From Verrucomicrobiales bacterium (GTDB lineage: Bacteria > Verrucomicrobiota > Verrucomicrobiia > Verrucomicrobiales > DEV007): DNA of 64,000 nucleotides. The DNA lies in contig JARGPH010000019.1 of the NCBI GenBank assembly GCA_029213065.1, forward strand, positions 1 to 64,000, read 5' to 3'. Positions 33,835 through 41,525 of the stretch are shown here, piece after piece. The notes beneath the pieces were generated by a model. The model ran no database searches. It was not told the DNA's origin and saw nothing but the letters and a program-made list of their open reading frames with translations. Position 1 is the stretch's first letter, and each line of letters opens with the position of its first letter. The position numbers were made by a program, and so were the translations under genes.

Positions 33835-35475
33835 TCAGTTCAATGCCACGAGCACGCGAATCTGATCGACCTCGGCGACGCCACCTTTGAGCTTAAGGTT
33901 CAAAGTGCGACGATCCTCACTCAGGAGAATCTGGTTGTTCCCCGAGTCGAGACCGCGCCGGGCGTTGAATGTTTCACCAACATTGGTGATTGAGGAACCC
34001 ACTGACGCATCCGAGCCGGCGAGGCGATCCGAGGAATAAATCACCCCCACAACCGGGTGGTCGAAAGTAAGTGAAGCCTCGACCTCACCCTCCGGGCCCG
34101 CGCCGTTTCCGTCGGATGGCCAGAGCTGAAGGAGGTAACTCCGCAAATCGCCCTTTGCCTGCAAATTCTGGCCGGGATTCGCGACCGCCGAGGCAAATTC
34201 ACCCACCCGGATGGTGTCCACCTCAAGATCATCTTCAGGACGGAATGATTCATTTTCGACAAAAACCTGCACCTCGCTCTCAACCTGCTTCGAAGGCCCG
34301 ATCTCAGATCCCGGCAACTCGATCCGAACCGATCCGATATTCTTTTCCACCCCGGAGAGAAGCGCCCAGGCCTTGCTGAAGGCATGCGGGTTGAAAGGAA
34401 TATCAACAAACCGGTCTCCGCTTTCCCCCGATTTGACCGCCTCCCTCTCAAAGAGATTCCGGCAGCCGCCTCCGCCTTCAAGACAAACCCCGCCGCCCCC
34501 TTCAAAAAACAAGGCGGCAGATGAATTTTCGGAACGCGCATCGATTCCCACGAGTTTCGTCGGCTCTGAAATATTCAATCCCTTCGACTTCAGCGAAATC
34601 CCCATGTCATTCGGAGCAATTCGCGCCAGAGCAACGCCGGCATGGACATGAGCCGAGGCATCGTCACGAACCTCGAACAAGGCGGGTCCTTCCACCGTTA
34701 TTTCACTGCCGGAGGCCATCGTCAGCGATACCACGCCGCTGTCCAGCTGATACATGCCCGACTTCACATTGCCATCCGAATCGGGCGAGGAAAACTCCGA
34801 CCAACTGACATCACTCGAAGCTTTTGAAACCGAGGCCACTGCCGGGGAAAAATCAACGCGCCCCGAAAACTGCTGAACGGTAAAGAAAGCACCAATCGCA
34901 ATCGCAGCAGCGACTGCCGTCATCTTCGCCACGGTGCGGAAAAGAGACGGGGCGAAAGCGACGATATTATCGGCTTCGTCACTCTCCGCAAATTCCTGTT
35001 CGAGGCGCAAAGTGAAGTCCTCAACAAAATGATCCTGTCTCGTCTCGGCCCACATTCTCGTTTCCAGCGCCTCGATAAAAGCACCTTCGCTTTTCGATTC
35101 AGAAAGAACCTGAGAAAACCATTCATCCTCAATCAAATCGCGGCGCAGATCCTCAATTTCCCCCGGATTCTCCCAGAGACGCTTCACAATCTGATCGTAA
35201 TCGAAGGAAGTCGCTTTCCCCTCACTGACCAGCGATTGGAGTGCCGACGGCTCCCGCCCCTGCGACTCCAGCGCTTTCTCAAAATTGCTCTGAGCAGCCG
35301 GACTGCGATCATCGAGCGCCTGCCGAATCAGCTCGGAAAAAGAAAGCTCGTCCCCGATTCGATCCGCCAGCTCGGCATTTCCCTCCGCCGCTTCAATAAG
35401 AGCATCGAGGGACACACTGTCGATCGAACCGTCAACGAGCTGACTGAGCCATAATTCTGTCGGGTCGTGTTTCAT
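33835..35475 (-). CDS. FecR-domain protein, probable anti-sigma partner of the adjacent ECF factor
   Basis: This 546-aa protein has a cytoplasmic N-terminal region (about 1-180) rich in acidic residues, one TM helix (about 185-201) and an extracytoplasmic FecR-type domain (about 230-320: SGVVSLTMASGSEITVEGPALFEV, then AHVHAGVALARI). A beta-rich C-terminal domain follows, with two Cys-containing GGG loops. ATG 35475 was chosen over 35529 because it follows the sigma-factor stop by 1 nt. Sigma factor plus membrane FecR protein is a standard signalling pair; here the long N-terminal part would bind the sigma factor. Signal and regulon are unknown. Confidence 0.78.
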   Translation of the reverse strand: MKHDPTELWLSQLVDGSIDSVSLDALIEAAEGNAELADRIGDELSFSELIRQALDDRSPAAQSNFEKALESQGREPSALQSLVSEGKATSFDYDQIVKRLWENPGEIEDLRRDLIEDEWFSQVLSESKSEGAFIEALETRMWAETRQDHFVEDFTLRLEQEFAESDEADNIVAFAPSLFRTVAKMTAVAAAIAIGAFFTVQQFSGRVDFSPAVASVSKASSDVSWSEFSSPDSDGNVKSGMYQLDSGVVSLTMASGSEITVEGPALFEVRDDASAHVHAGVALARIAPNDMGISLKSKGLNISEPTKLVGIDARSENSSAALFFEGGGGVCLEGGGGCRNLFEREAVKSGESGDRFVDIPFNPHAFSKAWALLSGVEKNIGSVRIELPGSEIGPSKQVESEVQVFVENESFRPEDDLEVDTIRVGEFASAVANPGQNLQAKGDLRSYLLQLWPSDGNGAGPEGEVEASLTFDHPVVGVIYSSDRLAGSDASVGSSITNVGETFNARRGLDSGNNQILLSEDRRTLNLKLKGGVAEVDQIRVLVALN

Positions 35476-35476
35476 T

Positions 35477-36043
35477 TCAGGCTTCGCAATACCCTCCGTT
35501 CGATTCGGAATCGACGCCGAGACGCTCATCCATGCACTTCTTCAGCGCCGTTCTCGCCCGCTCCAGCGCTTTGCGCACTGCCGGCGGCTTCATTGAAAAT
35601 TCTTCTGCAATGTCCTGAGCCGAACTTTCGTTCTCATACCGGGACTTGAGGAGGCCGAGGCTCTTTTCCGGGAGAGACTTGATGCATTCTCTGAGTGCAT
35701 TCAGCTTGGCGAGACCCCGGTCGCCCAATTCCTCCTCTTCGTGATCCGATGCCGACGAACTGGAAAGGAGGACATCTGTTAAATTGTCAGACAGGATCCG
35801 CTTACGGCGCGCGTCTTTGCGGCGCTCATTGATGACCAGATTGCGCGCAATCCCCCGAAGCCAGGCACCAAAATCACGCTCCCTGTCGAATTCGTCGAGT
35901 CGGTTGTAGGCCACGATAAAGGCCTCTTGCGCGACATCATCGACCCACATAGGCGCGACGCCGAGCGATCGCACGAACCCACGCAATGTTGCGTGATGTT
36001 CGCGAACCTGCTCAATAAACAGCTCGCGGTCTTCCTTCTCCAT
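35477..36043 (-). CDS. ECF-type RNA polymerase sigma factor
   Basis: This 188-aa protein has region 2 (about 10-80: DDVAQEAFIVAYNRLDEFDRERDFGAWLRGIARNLVINERRK) and region 4 (about 115-175: LPEKSLGLLKSRYENESSAQDIAEEFSMKPPAVRKALERARTALKKC). They are joined by a Ser/acidic linker and lack regions 1 and 3. The MW-x-DD-x-AQE form is typical of planctomycete/verrucomicrobial ECF factors. The FecR-domain gene follows after 1 nt. It probably directs transcription of a small stress or surface regulon. Confidence 0.92.
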   Translation of the reverse strand: MEKEDRELFIEQVREHHATLRGFVRSLGVAPMWVDDVAQEAFIVAYNRLDEFDRERDFGAWLRGIARNLVINERRKDARRKRILSDNLTDVLLSSSSASDHEEEELGDRGLAKLNALRECIKSLPEKSLGLLKSRYENESSAQDIAEEFSMKPPAVRKALERARTALKKCMDERLGVDSESNGGYCEA

Positions 36044-36133
36044 CTTCTTTAATAAATTGCCATGAAAACGCCCCGCGTGACACCCTTTTTAAAAGTTTTC
36101 CGGAAAATCGCGTTTCCCCCGTCATCGAAGCAA

Positions 36134-36161
36134 TTGACAGAAACATTCTCTCGACTAGATT
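36134..36161 (+). promoter_or_regulatory. Promoter of the tRNA-Thr / repeat unit
   Basis: A consensus -35 TTGACA (36134-36139) is followed after 16 nt by TAGATT (36156-36161), a 4/6 -10. The predicted start is near 36168, about 28 nt before the mature tRNA 5' end at 36196. The GC-rich stretch after the -10 resembles a discriminator. Confidence 0.6.
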
Positions 36162-36195
36162 CCACGCCGCGCCGGCCATCTCGCCGGAGCAGTTT

Positions 36196-36270
36196 GCCGG
36201 AGTAGCTCAGGGGTAGAGCAACGCATTCGTAATGCGTGGGTCGGCGGTTCAATTCCGCCCTTCGGCTCCA
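36196..36270 (+). tRNA. tRNA-Thr (anticodon CGU)
   Basis: The cloverleaf is complete: acceptor GCCGGAG with CTTCGGC (one G-U pair), anticodon stem ACGCA/TGCGT, and loop TTCGTAA giving anticodon CGT. The T arm is GGCGG-TTCAATT-CCGCC. The CCA end is encoded (36268-36270). It reads ACG codons. The last 23 nt of the gene (36248-36270) are also the start of the first of three 108-bp tandem repeats. Confidence 0.95.
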
Positions 36271-36592
36271 TTCCTATGGAGACGCAAACTGCAAAAGGTT
36301 GAACCGACGAAGGCACTGCGGTCCCCCGCAGGTCATCCGCCTCAGTGGAGGACAATTCAATTCCGCCCTTCGGCTCCATTCCTATGGAGACGCAAACTGA
36401 AAAAGGTTGAACCGACGAAGGCACTGCGGTCCTCCGCAGGTCATCCGCCTCAGTGGAGGACAATTCAATTCCGCCCTTCGGCTCCATTCCTATGGAGACG
36501 CAAACTGTAAAAGGTTGAACCGACGAAGGCACTGCGGTCCTCCGCAGGTCGTCCGCCTCAGTGGAGGACAATTCAATTCCGCCCTTCGGCTC
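36248..36592 (+). repeat. tRNA-derived tandem repeat, 108 bp x 3 plus 21 nt
   Basis: Units run 36248-36355, 36356-36463 and 36464-36571, with a partial fourth at 36572-36592. Each unit begins with the 3' end of the tRNA-Thr gene (half the T loop, acceptor strand, CCA), the first being the tRNA itself. The units differ at only a few positions (the base after AAACTG is C, A or T; loop TCCC or TCCT; CATCC or CGTCC). Each holds perfect hairpins: CTCCAT-TCCT-ATGGAG, which buries the CCA, and CTGCGG-4 nt-CCGCAG. The period is a multiple of 3. Confidence 0.97.
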
Positions 36593-36649
36593 TGTTTCTG
36601 AGCGAATTCAGAAAAGGACACCTTCACTAGGTCAGCTTGTCTTTTTTTT
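36271..36649 (+). ncRNA. Candidate rtT-like trailer RNA of the tRNA-Thr transcript
   Basis: The stretch between the tRNA CCA end and the terminator would be transcribed with the tRNA and released by tRNA 3' processing. The repeats are nearly identical and rich in perfect hairpins. In E. coli the tyrT transcript likewise carries 3.14 repeats containing the tRNA 3' end and yields rtT RNA. The sequences are unrelated; the parallel is in architecture. Each repeat could be cut out by enzymes that see a pseudo-tRNA end. RNA status is inferred. Confidence 0.5.
36617..36649 (+). terminator. Rho-independent terminator of the tRNA-Thr / repeat unit
   Basis: GACA (36617-36620) pairs with TGTC (36638-36641), enclosing CCT/AGG, and eight T residues follow (36642-36649). 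The stem is weak but the T-run is strong and lies right after the repeats. Confidence 0.6.
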
Positions 36650-36736
36650 GAAAAACAATGTCACAAAGGGTTCCCTTTTGATCAATAAACTGATAGATAT
36701 CCCGTCTCACCTTCGAATTTCACCTTTCCACCGACT

Positions 36737-39151
36737 ATGTCATCCACCGAACTCAGGCCCCTACTTGAAGCAGACCCAGGAAGCTGGTCGCTTCGCCAGG
36801 CACTTGTTGAAGCTCTTGTTGCAGAAGGCCAGCACGATGCCGCTGTTGAAGTGGTGAATGCCGGAGAGGCGATCCCGAGAGAACCTCAGCCCTGGGTGGA
36901 TGCGGCGAAAGCCTACGCGGCCGTCGGCGCTCTCGAACAGGCACGCGGTCTCATCGCGGGTTCTCTCGAAATCGACCCGGAATACGCCCCCGCGCTGGAG
37001 TATCAAAAGACCATTGAAGCTGCCGTAGCGGCGACGCCGGTGGCTCTCACCGCCGACGATGTTGATGCGGACGAAAATTTATCGACTGATTCCGGCGCCT
37101 CTGCCGTTCCTGTGATCGCCGTTGGATCGGCTGACGGGAACGATCCCATCGCCCTTCCCCAGGTGAGCTTTTCCAGCACCGAAATGGACGCAATCCATGC
37201 GGCGGAAGAGGAGGCAAGACGTATCCGCGAGAAAACAATCGGCCGGGACAAGATGAACTCCATTTTGATCACCGTGGTCGTTCACGTCGCGATCATCGCG
37301 CTGCTGACCTTCGTGGCGACGAAAACGCCGCCTCGCGTTCCACCGCAAATCGTCGCCTCCTCCGCTCCCCCGACGCAGGAGGAAGTGATCGAAAATGTGA
37401 AGATGGACAAACCGACGGTGGAACCCACCTCGGTGAACTCAGCCGTCGCTGACATTATTTCGGTGAGCGCGACCTCTTCCTTTTCCGTTTCCAATGTCGA
37501 CGTGCAGGTCTCCAACATGGCCGTCGAGACCGGAGTCGCCTTCAACCCTTCCATGAGCCTCGGTATGCCGACCTCAACCGAGTCAAAAATGATGTTCGGT
37601 CAGGAAATGGAAGGTGAAGTCCTCGGTGTGATTCTTGACGTTTCCGGTTCGATGGCGGAGTTCCTCCCCGCCGTGGTTCGCGAAGTGGACAAGAATTTCA
37701 AGGATGCCCCGATCGTCTATGTGCGGAACATGCTCATTCGTGACGACAACCGCAAAGAGAGCGGTGAAGTTCGCCTCATTGTCCCTGAGGATGTTATCCC
37801 CTACTACAAAGACGAAACAAACCGGAATGTGCGCTCCCCCTACTGGTTTCTTTGGCACGATCTTCCGAGAAAGGCACCGCAGCGCTATGTGGACCGCCTC
37901 ATCGATACCTTCAAAGAACGTCCCAATCAGTTTCTCTCGGTGGGACGCTGGGAGCAAAGCAGCACCGATGCTGCCGTTGATTTCCTCATGGAGCAGGGAA
38001 TCGATTCTTTATACATTTTCTCCGATTACGAGGATTTCGTCGACGAGGATATTGCTCTCGAAATCGGGCAGAAGCTGGGACGCCGCAAGATTCGCACGTA
38101 CCTGCAACCTGCAGAGGCGGGCAGTGATTTCCTCGACATCATGACGAAGAAAATTGCGAACCGCACCCTCGGTCGCAGAATGCCTTCACTCGTTTCACTC
38201 CTGAACGGCAAGCTCGACGAGCAGCCCACGTCTCTCACGATGCAGAAGCCTGAGGAAGACACCACCCTCGCCGACCTTGATATCAACCTCGCGACGCCCC
38301 GCCCTGAACCGGTTGGCCTCGAATGGTATGCCGACAAGCCAAGTGAGAAACTGGTCGAAATCCACCGTCTCTCTGAACCGGAATACGACGCTGTATTCTA
38401 CGGCCCCGAAGCACGGGTTTACATCTATCTGAAAGATGACAACGGCCAGTATATTCAGAATCCGATTAAGTTCTTCTATCACAGTTGGAAAACGATTCCC
38501 GACCACCCCGACCCCCGCTACCGGACTCGTCGACGAGCTTTCCTGAGAAACGCCGAAGAACCATCCTTTGACGGAAAAGAGATCGTCTGGAAGATGATTC
38601 TCGAAGACGAGCTCAAGTTCGACGTCCATCTCTACCTTGGAAGAAAGGGCATGAATGCGACCTACGTTGCCGACAACCCTACCGATGGCACGAATGACTC
38701 GGCGCACATCTACTTCTCAGTCCCAGCTCTCGCACGAGAGAGAGAAGACCGCTATTACGGTTTCGATTTCCCTGAAGATGGCCTCAAACTCGATCACGTT
38801 CGCGAAGCCAACAAAGAGAACGTCGTCATCATGAATCTGCCCCGCCAGTTCCGGGACCGGTTTGCGAAGAACTGGTCTCAATCCGGCTTTGAAATGGGTG
38901 AAAACACTCGTCATTTCAACGAACTGATCCGTCGACTTCCTGCGGGCATCCGTGAAATGGAGGTAAAAGGACCCTCATTCGGCCCGCGTATCTACAAGGC
39001 CCGGACGACGAGTAACAAGATTCTTCTCAATGGTGGTGCCGGCCGCGCCGATATCGAACCATGGGAAGGATTTTACGCCAGCCTTGCCCGCTCCAGGGAC
39101 ACTCGTGAGAAATTCACGAAGACCGAAGCGATCGAGATCGAGATTAAGTGA
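36737..39151 (+). CDS. TPR - transmembrane - VWA-like protein of unknown function
   Basis: This 804-aa protein has three visible parts. Residues 1-95 look like two or three TPR helices (WSLRQALVEALVAEGQHDAA, then WVDAAKAYAAVGALEQARGLI). A coil follows, then one TM helix (about 173-196), then a Pro/Ser/Val-rich spacer. From about 295 a VWA-like domain shows VILDVSGSM, the first part of a MIDAS metal site. A roughly 270-residue C-terminal region (about 510-780) has no recognisable family. The TPR part would be cytoplasmic, the rest periplasmic. Its start is 87 nt after the tRNA-unit terminator. No named function. Confidence 0.7.
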   Translation: MSSTELRPLLEADPGSWSLRQALVEALVAEGQHDAAVEVVNAGEAIPREPQPWVDAAKAYAAVGALEQARGLIAGSLEIDPEYAPALEYQKTIEAAVAATPVALTADDVDADENLSTDSGASAVPVIAVGSADGNDPIALPQVSFSSTEMDAIHAAEEEARRIREKTIGRDKMNSILITVVVHVAIIALLTFVATKTPPRVPPQIVASSAPPTQEEVIENVKMDKPTVEPTSVNSAVADIISVSATSSFSVSNVDVQVSNMAVETGVAFNPSMSLGMPTSTESKMMFGQEMEGEVLGVILDVSGSMAEFLPAVVREVDKNFKDAPIVYVRNMLIRDDNRKESGEVRLIVPEDVIPYYKDETNRNVRSPYWFLWHDLPRKAPQRYVDRLIDTFKERPNQFLSVGRWEQSSTDAAVDFLMEQGIDSLYIFSDYEDFVDEDIALEIGQKLGRRKIRTYLQPAEAGSDFLDIMTKKIANRTLGRRMPSLVSLLNGKLDEQPTSLTMQKPEEDTTLADLDINLATPRPEPVGLEWYADKPSEKLVEIHRLSEPEYDAVFYGPEARVYIYLKDDNGQYIQNPIKFFYHSWKTIPDHPDPRYRTRRRAFLRNAEEPSFDGKEIVWKMILEDELKFDVHLYLGRKGMNATYVADNPTDGTNDSAHIYFSVPALAREREDRYYGFDFPEDGLKLDHVREANKENVVIMNLPRQFRDRFAKNWSQSGFEMGENTRHFNELIRRLPAGIREMEVKGPSFGPRIYKARTTSNKILLNGGAGRADIEPWEGFYASLARSRDTREKFTKTEAIEIEIK

Positions 39152-39153
39152 TA

Positions 39154-39176
39154 CGCACCTTCAGTGCGGAATTTTT
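39154..39176 (+). terminator. Terminator of the TPR-VWA gene
   Basis: CGCAC (39154-39158), loop CTTCA, GTGCG (39164-39168), then GAATTTTT. It lies 3 nt after the stop codon at 39151, on the coding strand. Confidence 0.65.
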
Positions 39177-39241
39177 CAGTTCGAAGTTTCAAGTGCCCGG
39201 AGAAATCCAGCACTTGAAACTGAAAACGACTAACTGAAAAC
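39173..39241. repeat. Long nested inverted repeat between convergent genes
   Basis: AGTTTCAAGTGC (39185-39196) and GCACTTGAAACT (39210-39221) form a perfect 12-bp stem with a 13-nt loop. Outside it, a TTTTCAGTT/AACTGAAAA pair can extend the structure. It fills the 93-nt gap between the TPR-VWA gene and the adenylate-kinase-like gene and could terminate transcription in both directions, although no T-run adjoins the inner stem. Confidence 0.7.
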
Positions 39242-39244
39242 TTC

Positions 39245-40468
39245 CTAAACCATCTTGAAGCGGCTCGTGAGTCGAATCTCCGAGCCTTCAAAGTAGACCC
39301 GAATTCGATAAGTCGTGTTCGGGCGAAATTCGATCTCACCGGTCTTCACATTAACCCGCTCGGGAATACGGGTGAGCTGCTTGTCGACCACTGCGTGATA
39401 TCCCCGATCAGAAAAGATGTCGATCAGCATCGCGAGAGCGAGCGGATCAGCGAGAATCTCATCCTCGTTGTTGATCACAGCGCGCCCCGAAATAGCATGG
39501 CGCTCGATGATAGGAATAAACTTGGCATTGATCAGTTCAACAACCTTAACAAATAGAGCACGGTGCTCTCTCGTGTAGGTGTCGAGACGCTTCACCAAAT
39601 CCTGGCGGGCATGAACAACGATTTCATCAGCGAGTGGAATCCCGCGAATAATCTCAAAGGTTTCCTGCTCCAGTTCGAGAGAACTCTGATACTGCAGCTC
39701 GTTGAAGATATTCTGCTCCACCTCCTCGAAAGAACCCTGCGCATTGATGAGGTGATAGAAAAACACCTCACGAAGTGACTGAAGCGCATCCCAGGTGCTC
39801 TCTTTAAAAATACGGTAGCGGTGCTTTGCCGCCTCAATATCGAGGTCAGTGGCTCGCAATTCCTCCAGCTCACCGACGCCGGTCGCTTCGACCTCCGCGT
39901 TGTGCTTCGCGATCTGGCGTCCGCGATACAGTTGACGCTCCACACTCGTCTTCTCATCCACGAAGAGAACCATGACGTGAATCGTGGGCTGCCGGAAATA
40001 GCGTGCGAGTTCAGTTTCAGCATACTTGCGATGCAGCTTGCCGATTTCATCGACGAGCAATTTCATGCACTCCACCTGAACCTTCGTGCGGGGGAAACCA
40101 TCGAGGACCGCTCCGTCGTGAAATTCTTCGCCCAGCATGGTCCGAAGCAAAATACCCATGACCTCGCGATCACCGACAAGCATGCCGTTATCCTTCAACG
40201 CCTTTGCCTCGGGACTGTCGAGCAGCGAACTCACCACGATGGGCGGACAGGTAAATCCGCGTGCCTTCATGATAAATTCCGTGTTCGTCCCCTTTCCGGC
40301 TCCGGGAGCCCCTCCGAGGAGAATGATCTCCTTTGGAAAACGAAGCATTTCGATACCGAACTCCGCTTCGAGGTCTTTCCAGACGGCACTGAAAATCACC
40401 TGAGCATCTTTGATCTCCACGTCTGTCAGATCTGTGCTCTCTATCTTCAGGGCATCGGCATCACTCAT
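39245..40468 (-). CDS. Adenylate-kinase-like nucleotide kinase with long extension
   Basis: This 407-aa protein has a P-loop GAPGAGKGT at about 53-61 and a DGFPRTKVQVE motif at about 121-131, which are adenylate-kinase signatures. Normal adenylate kinases have about 215 residues. Here the first 45 residues are extra, and a further 180 residues follow the kinase part (about 220-407), ending in a beta-rich segment (FRPNTTYRIRVYFEGSEIRLTSRF). No LID zinc cysteines are seen. It may be a nucleotide kinase with a regulatory or oligomerisation tail, or may have lost kinase activity. Confidence 0.75.
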   Translation of the reverse strand: MSDADALKIESTDLTDVEIKDAQVIFSAVWKDLEAEFGIEMLRFPKEIILLGGAPGAGKGTNTEFIMKARGFTCPPIVVSSLLDSPEAKALKDNGMLVGDREVMGILLRTMLGEEFHDGAVLDGFPRTKVQVECMKLLVDEIGKLHRKYAETELARYFRQPTIHVMVLFVDEKTSVERQLYRGRQIAKHNAEVEATGVGELEELRATDLDIEAAKHRYRIFKESTWDALQSLREVFFYHLINAQGSFEEVEQNIFNELQYQSSLELEQETFEIIRGIPLADEIVVHARQDLVKRLDTYTREHRALFVKVVELINAKFIPIIERHAISGRAVINNEDEILADPLALAMLIDIFSDRGYHAVVDKQLTRIPERVNVKTGEIEFRPNTTYRIRVYFEGSEIRLTSRFKMV

Positions 40469-40739
40469 AAAGAATGCAATCCATCTGTTTCACAGCTCCC
40501 GCAAGCGCAATTGTAGTGGAATTACGCCTTTTTGCGAGACGCCCCGATTTCAGAGCTTTCGATTCGTATGACCCAAGAGGGTTAACCCACTCACCCAACC
40601 CTGTTGAATCACATGCAAATACGATGAATGCCACTCCGTATCGCCCATCACCTCCGGCGGGCCGCGCCCGGTATTAGAGAAAGAGAGTCTCCACGCATGG
40701 CGAATAGATGCCTGAAAAACTGTGCGCCTTTCCGCGTCG

Positions 40740-40754
40740 ATTCTGATACAGAAT
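40740..40754 (+). promoter_or_regulatory. Palindrome just upstream of the DUF1080 gene
   Basis: ATTCTG-ATA-CAGAAT is a perfect 6+3+6 palindrome ending 7 nt before the ATG at 40762. Position over the likely promoter end or ribosome binding site suggests an operator or an mRNA hairpin. No regulator gene adjoins. The rest of the 40469-40761 gap shows no gene; it contains GATTCAACAGGGT in reverse complement (40598-40610). Confidence 0.45.
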
Positions 40755-40761
40755 ACAGTAA

Positions 40762-41502
40762 ATGAGATCGTTACTTACCTTCGCCCTTCTTGCCCTGCTC
40801 CAACCTGCTCTTTGCCATGCAGCTCCCGACGAGGCGCCTGAGGGCTTCCAATCTCTTTTCAACGGAACGGACCTGACCGACTGGATCATACCTGAAGGCG
40901 ACAACGATCACTGGAAAGTGCTTGATGGAGTGATCGACTACGACTCCCAGTCAGAAGCCACGGGTGACAAAAACCTCTGGACCGCGAAAGAATACGGAGA
41001 CTTTGAGCTCAAAATCGATTGGAGACTCAAGCGGACGACCGGGTTCTATGATGTCCCCTACGTCCTTCCCGACGGAAGCTACGTGCTCGACGCCGACGGG
41101 AAAAAGGTCACTCATCCGATGCCGAATGCCGATTCCGGAATTTATCTTCGAGGTGAGTCAAAATACCAGCTCAACATCTGGTGCTGGCCGATCGGATCCG
41201 GCGAAATGTACGGAGTTCGGAACAACCCCGCAACCGATCCGGAAGTCCGTGCCGGTGTAACCCCGAAACTCAAAGCCGACAACCCCATTGGCGAATGGAA
41301 CACCTTTCACATCACGATGAAAGGCGATCGGCTCACCGTAGTCCTCAATGACCATACCGTGATCGAGAACGCCCTCATCCCCGGGATTCCGGAGACAGGA
41401 AAGCTCGCCCTGCAACACCACGGAGGCAAAAGACCGGACGGAACCTTTTCTCCTGCTTCGAGCCTTGTTCAATTTCGAAACATCTTCATCAAGGAACTTT
41501 GA
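40762..41502 (+). CDS. Secreted DUF1080 protein (3-keto-disaccharide hydrolase-like)
   Basis: This 246-aa protein has a signal peptide (about 1-19). It then shows FQSLFNGTDLTDWIIPEG, WKVLDGVIDYDS, LWTAKEYGDFELKIDWRL, SGIYLRGESKYQLNIW and GEWNTFHITMKGDRLTVVLND, the full DUF1080 pattern on a concanavalin-like fold. The family is abundant in Planctomycetota and Verrucomicrobiota and includes 3-ketoglucoside hydrolases; others have unknown glycan targets. The next gene begins 23 nt downstream in the same direction. Confidence 0.9.
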   Translation: MRSLLTFALLALLQPALCHAAPDEAPEGFQSLFNGTDLTDWIIPEGDNDHWKVLDGVIDYDSQSEATGDKNLWTAKEYGDFELKIDWRLKRTTGFYDVPYVLPDGSYVLDADGKKVTHPMPNADSGIYLRGESKYQLNIWCWPIGSGEMYGVRNNPATDPEVRAGVTPKLKADNPIGEWNTFHITMKGDRLTVVLNDHTVIENALIPGIPETGKLALQHHGGKRPDGTFSPASSLVQFRNIFIKEL

Positions 41503-41525
41503 TCGGATCCGCCTTCCATCCCTCC

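Noticed and set aside
36155-36571. 138-codon minus-strand frame through the tRNA-Thr repeats with a repeating 36-residue peptide
   Set aside because: The frame stays open only because the repeat period is a multiple of 3. It runs antisense through a tRNA and has no start signal or protein-like neighbour.
36248-36592. CRISPR array
   Set aside because: The repeats are contiguous 108-bp units without unique spacers and contain the tRNA 3' end; no cas genes are present.
36248-36592. attL/attR pair of an integrative element at tRNA-Thr
   Set aside because: tRNA 3'-end duplications usually bracket an inserted element with an integrase. Here the copies are only 108 bp apart, in tandem, with no integrase in the window.
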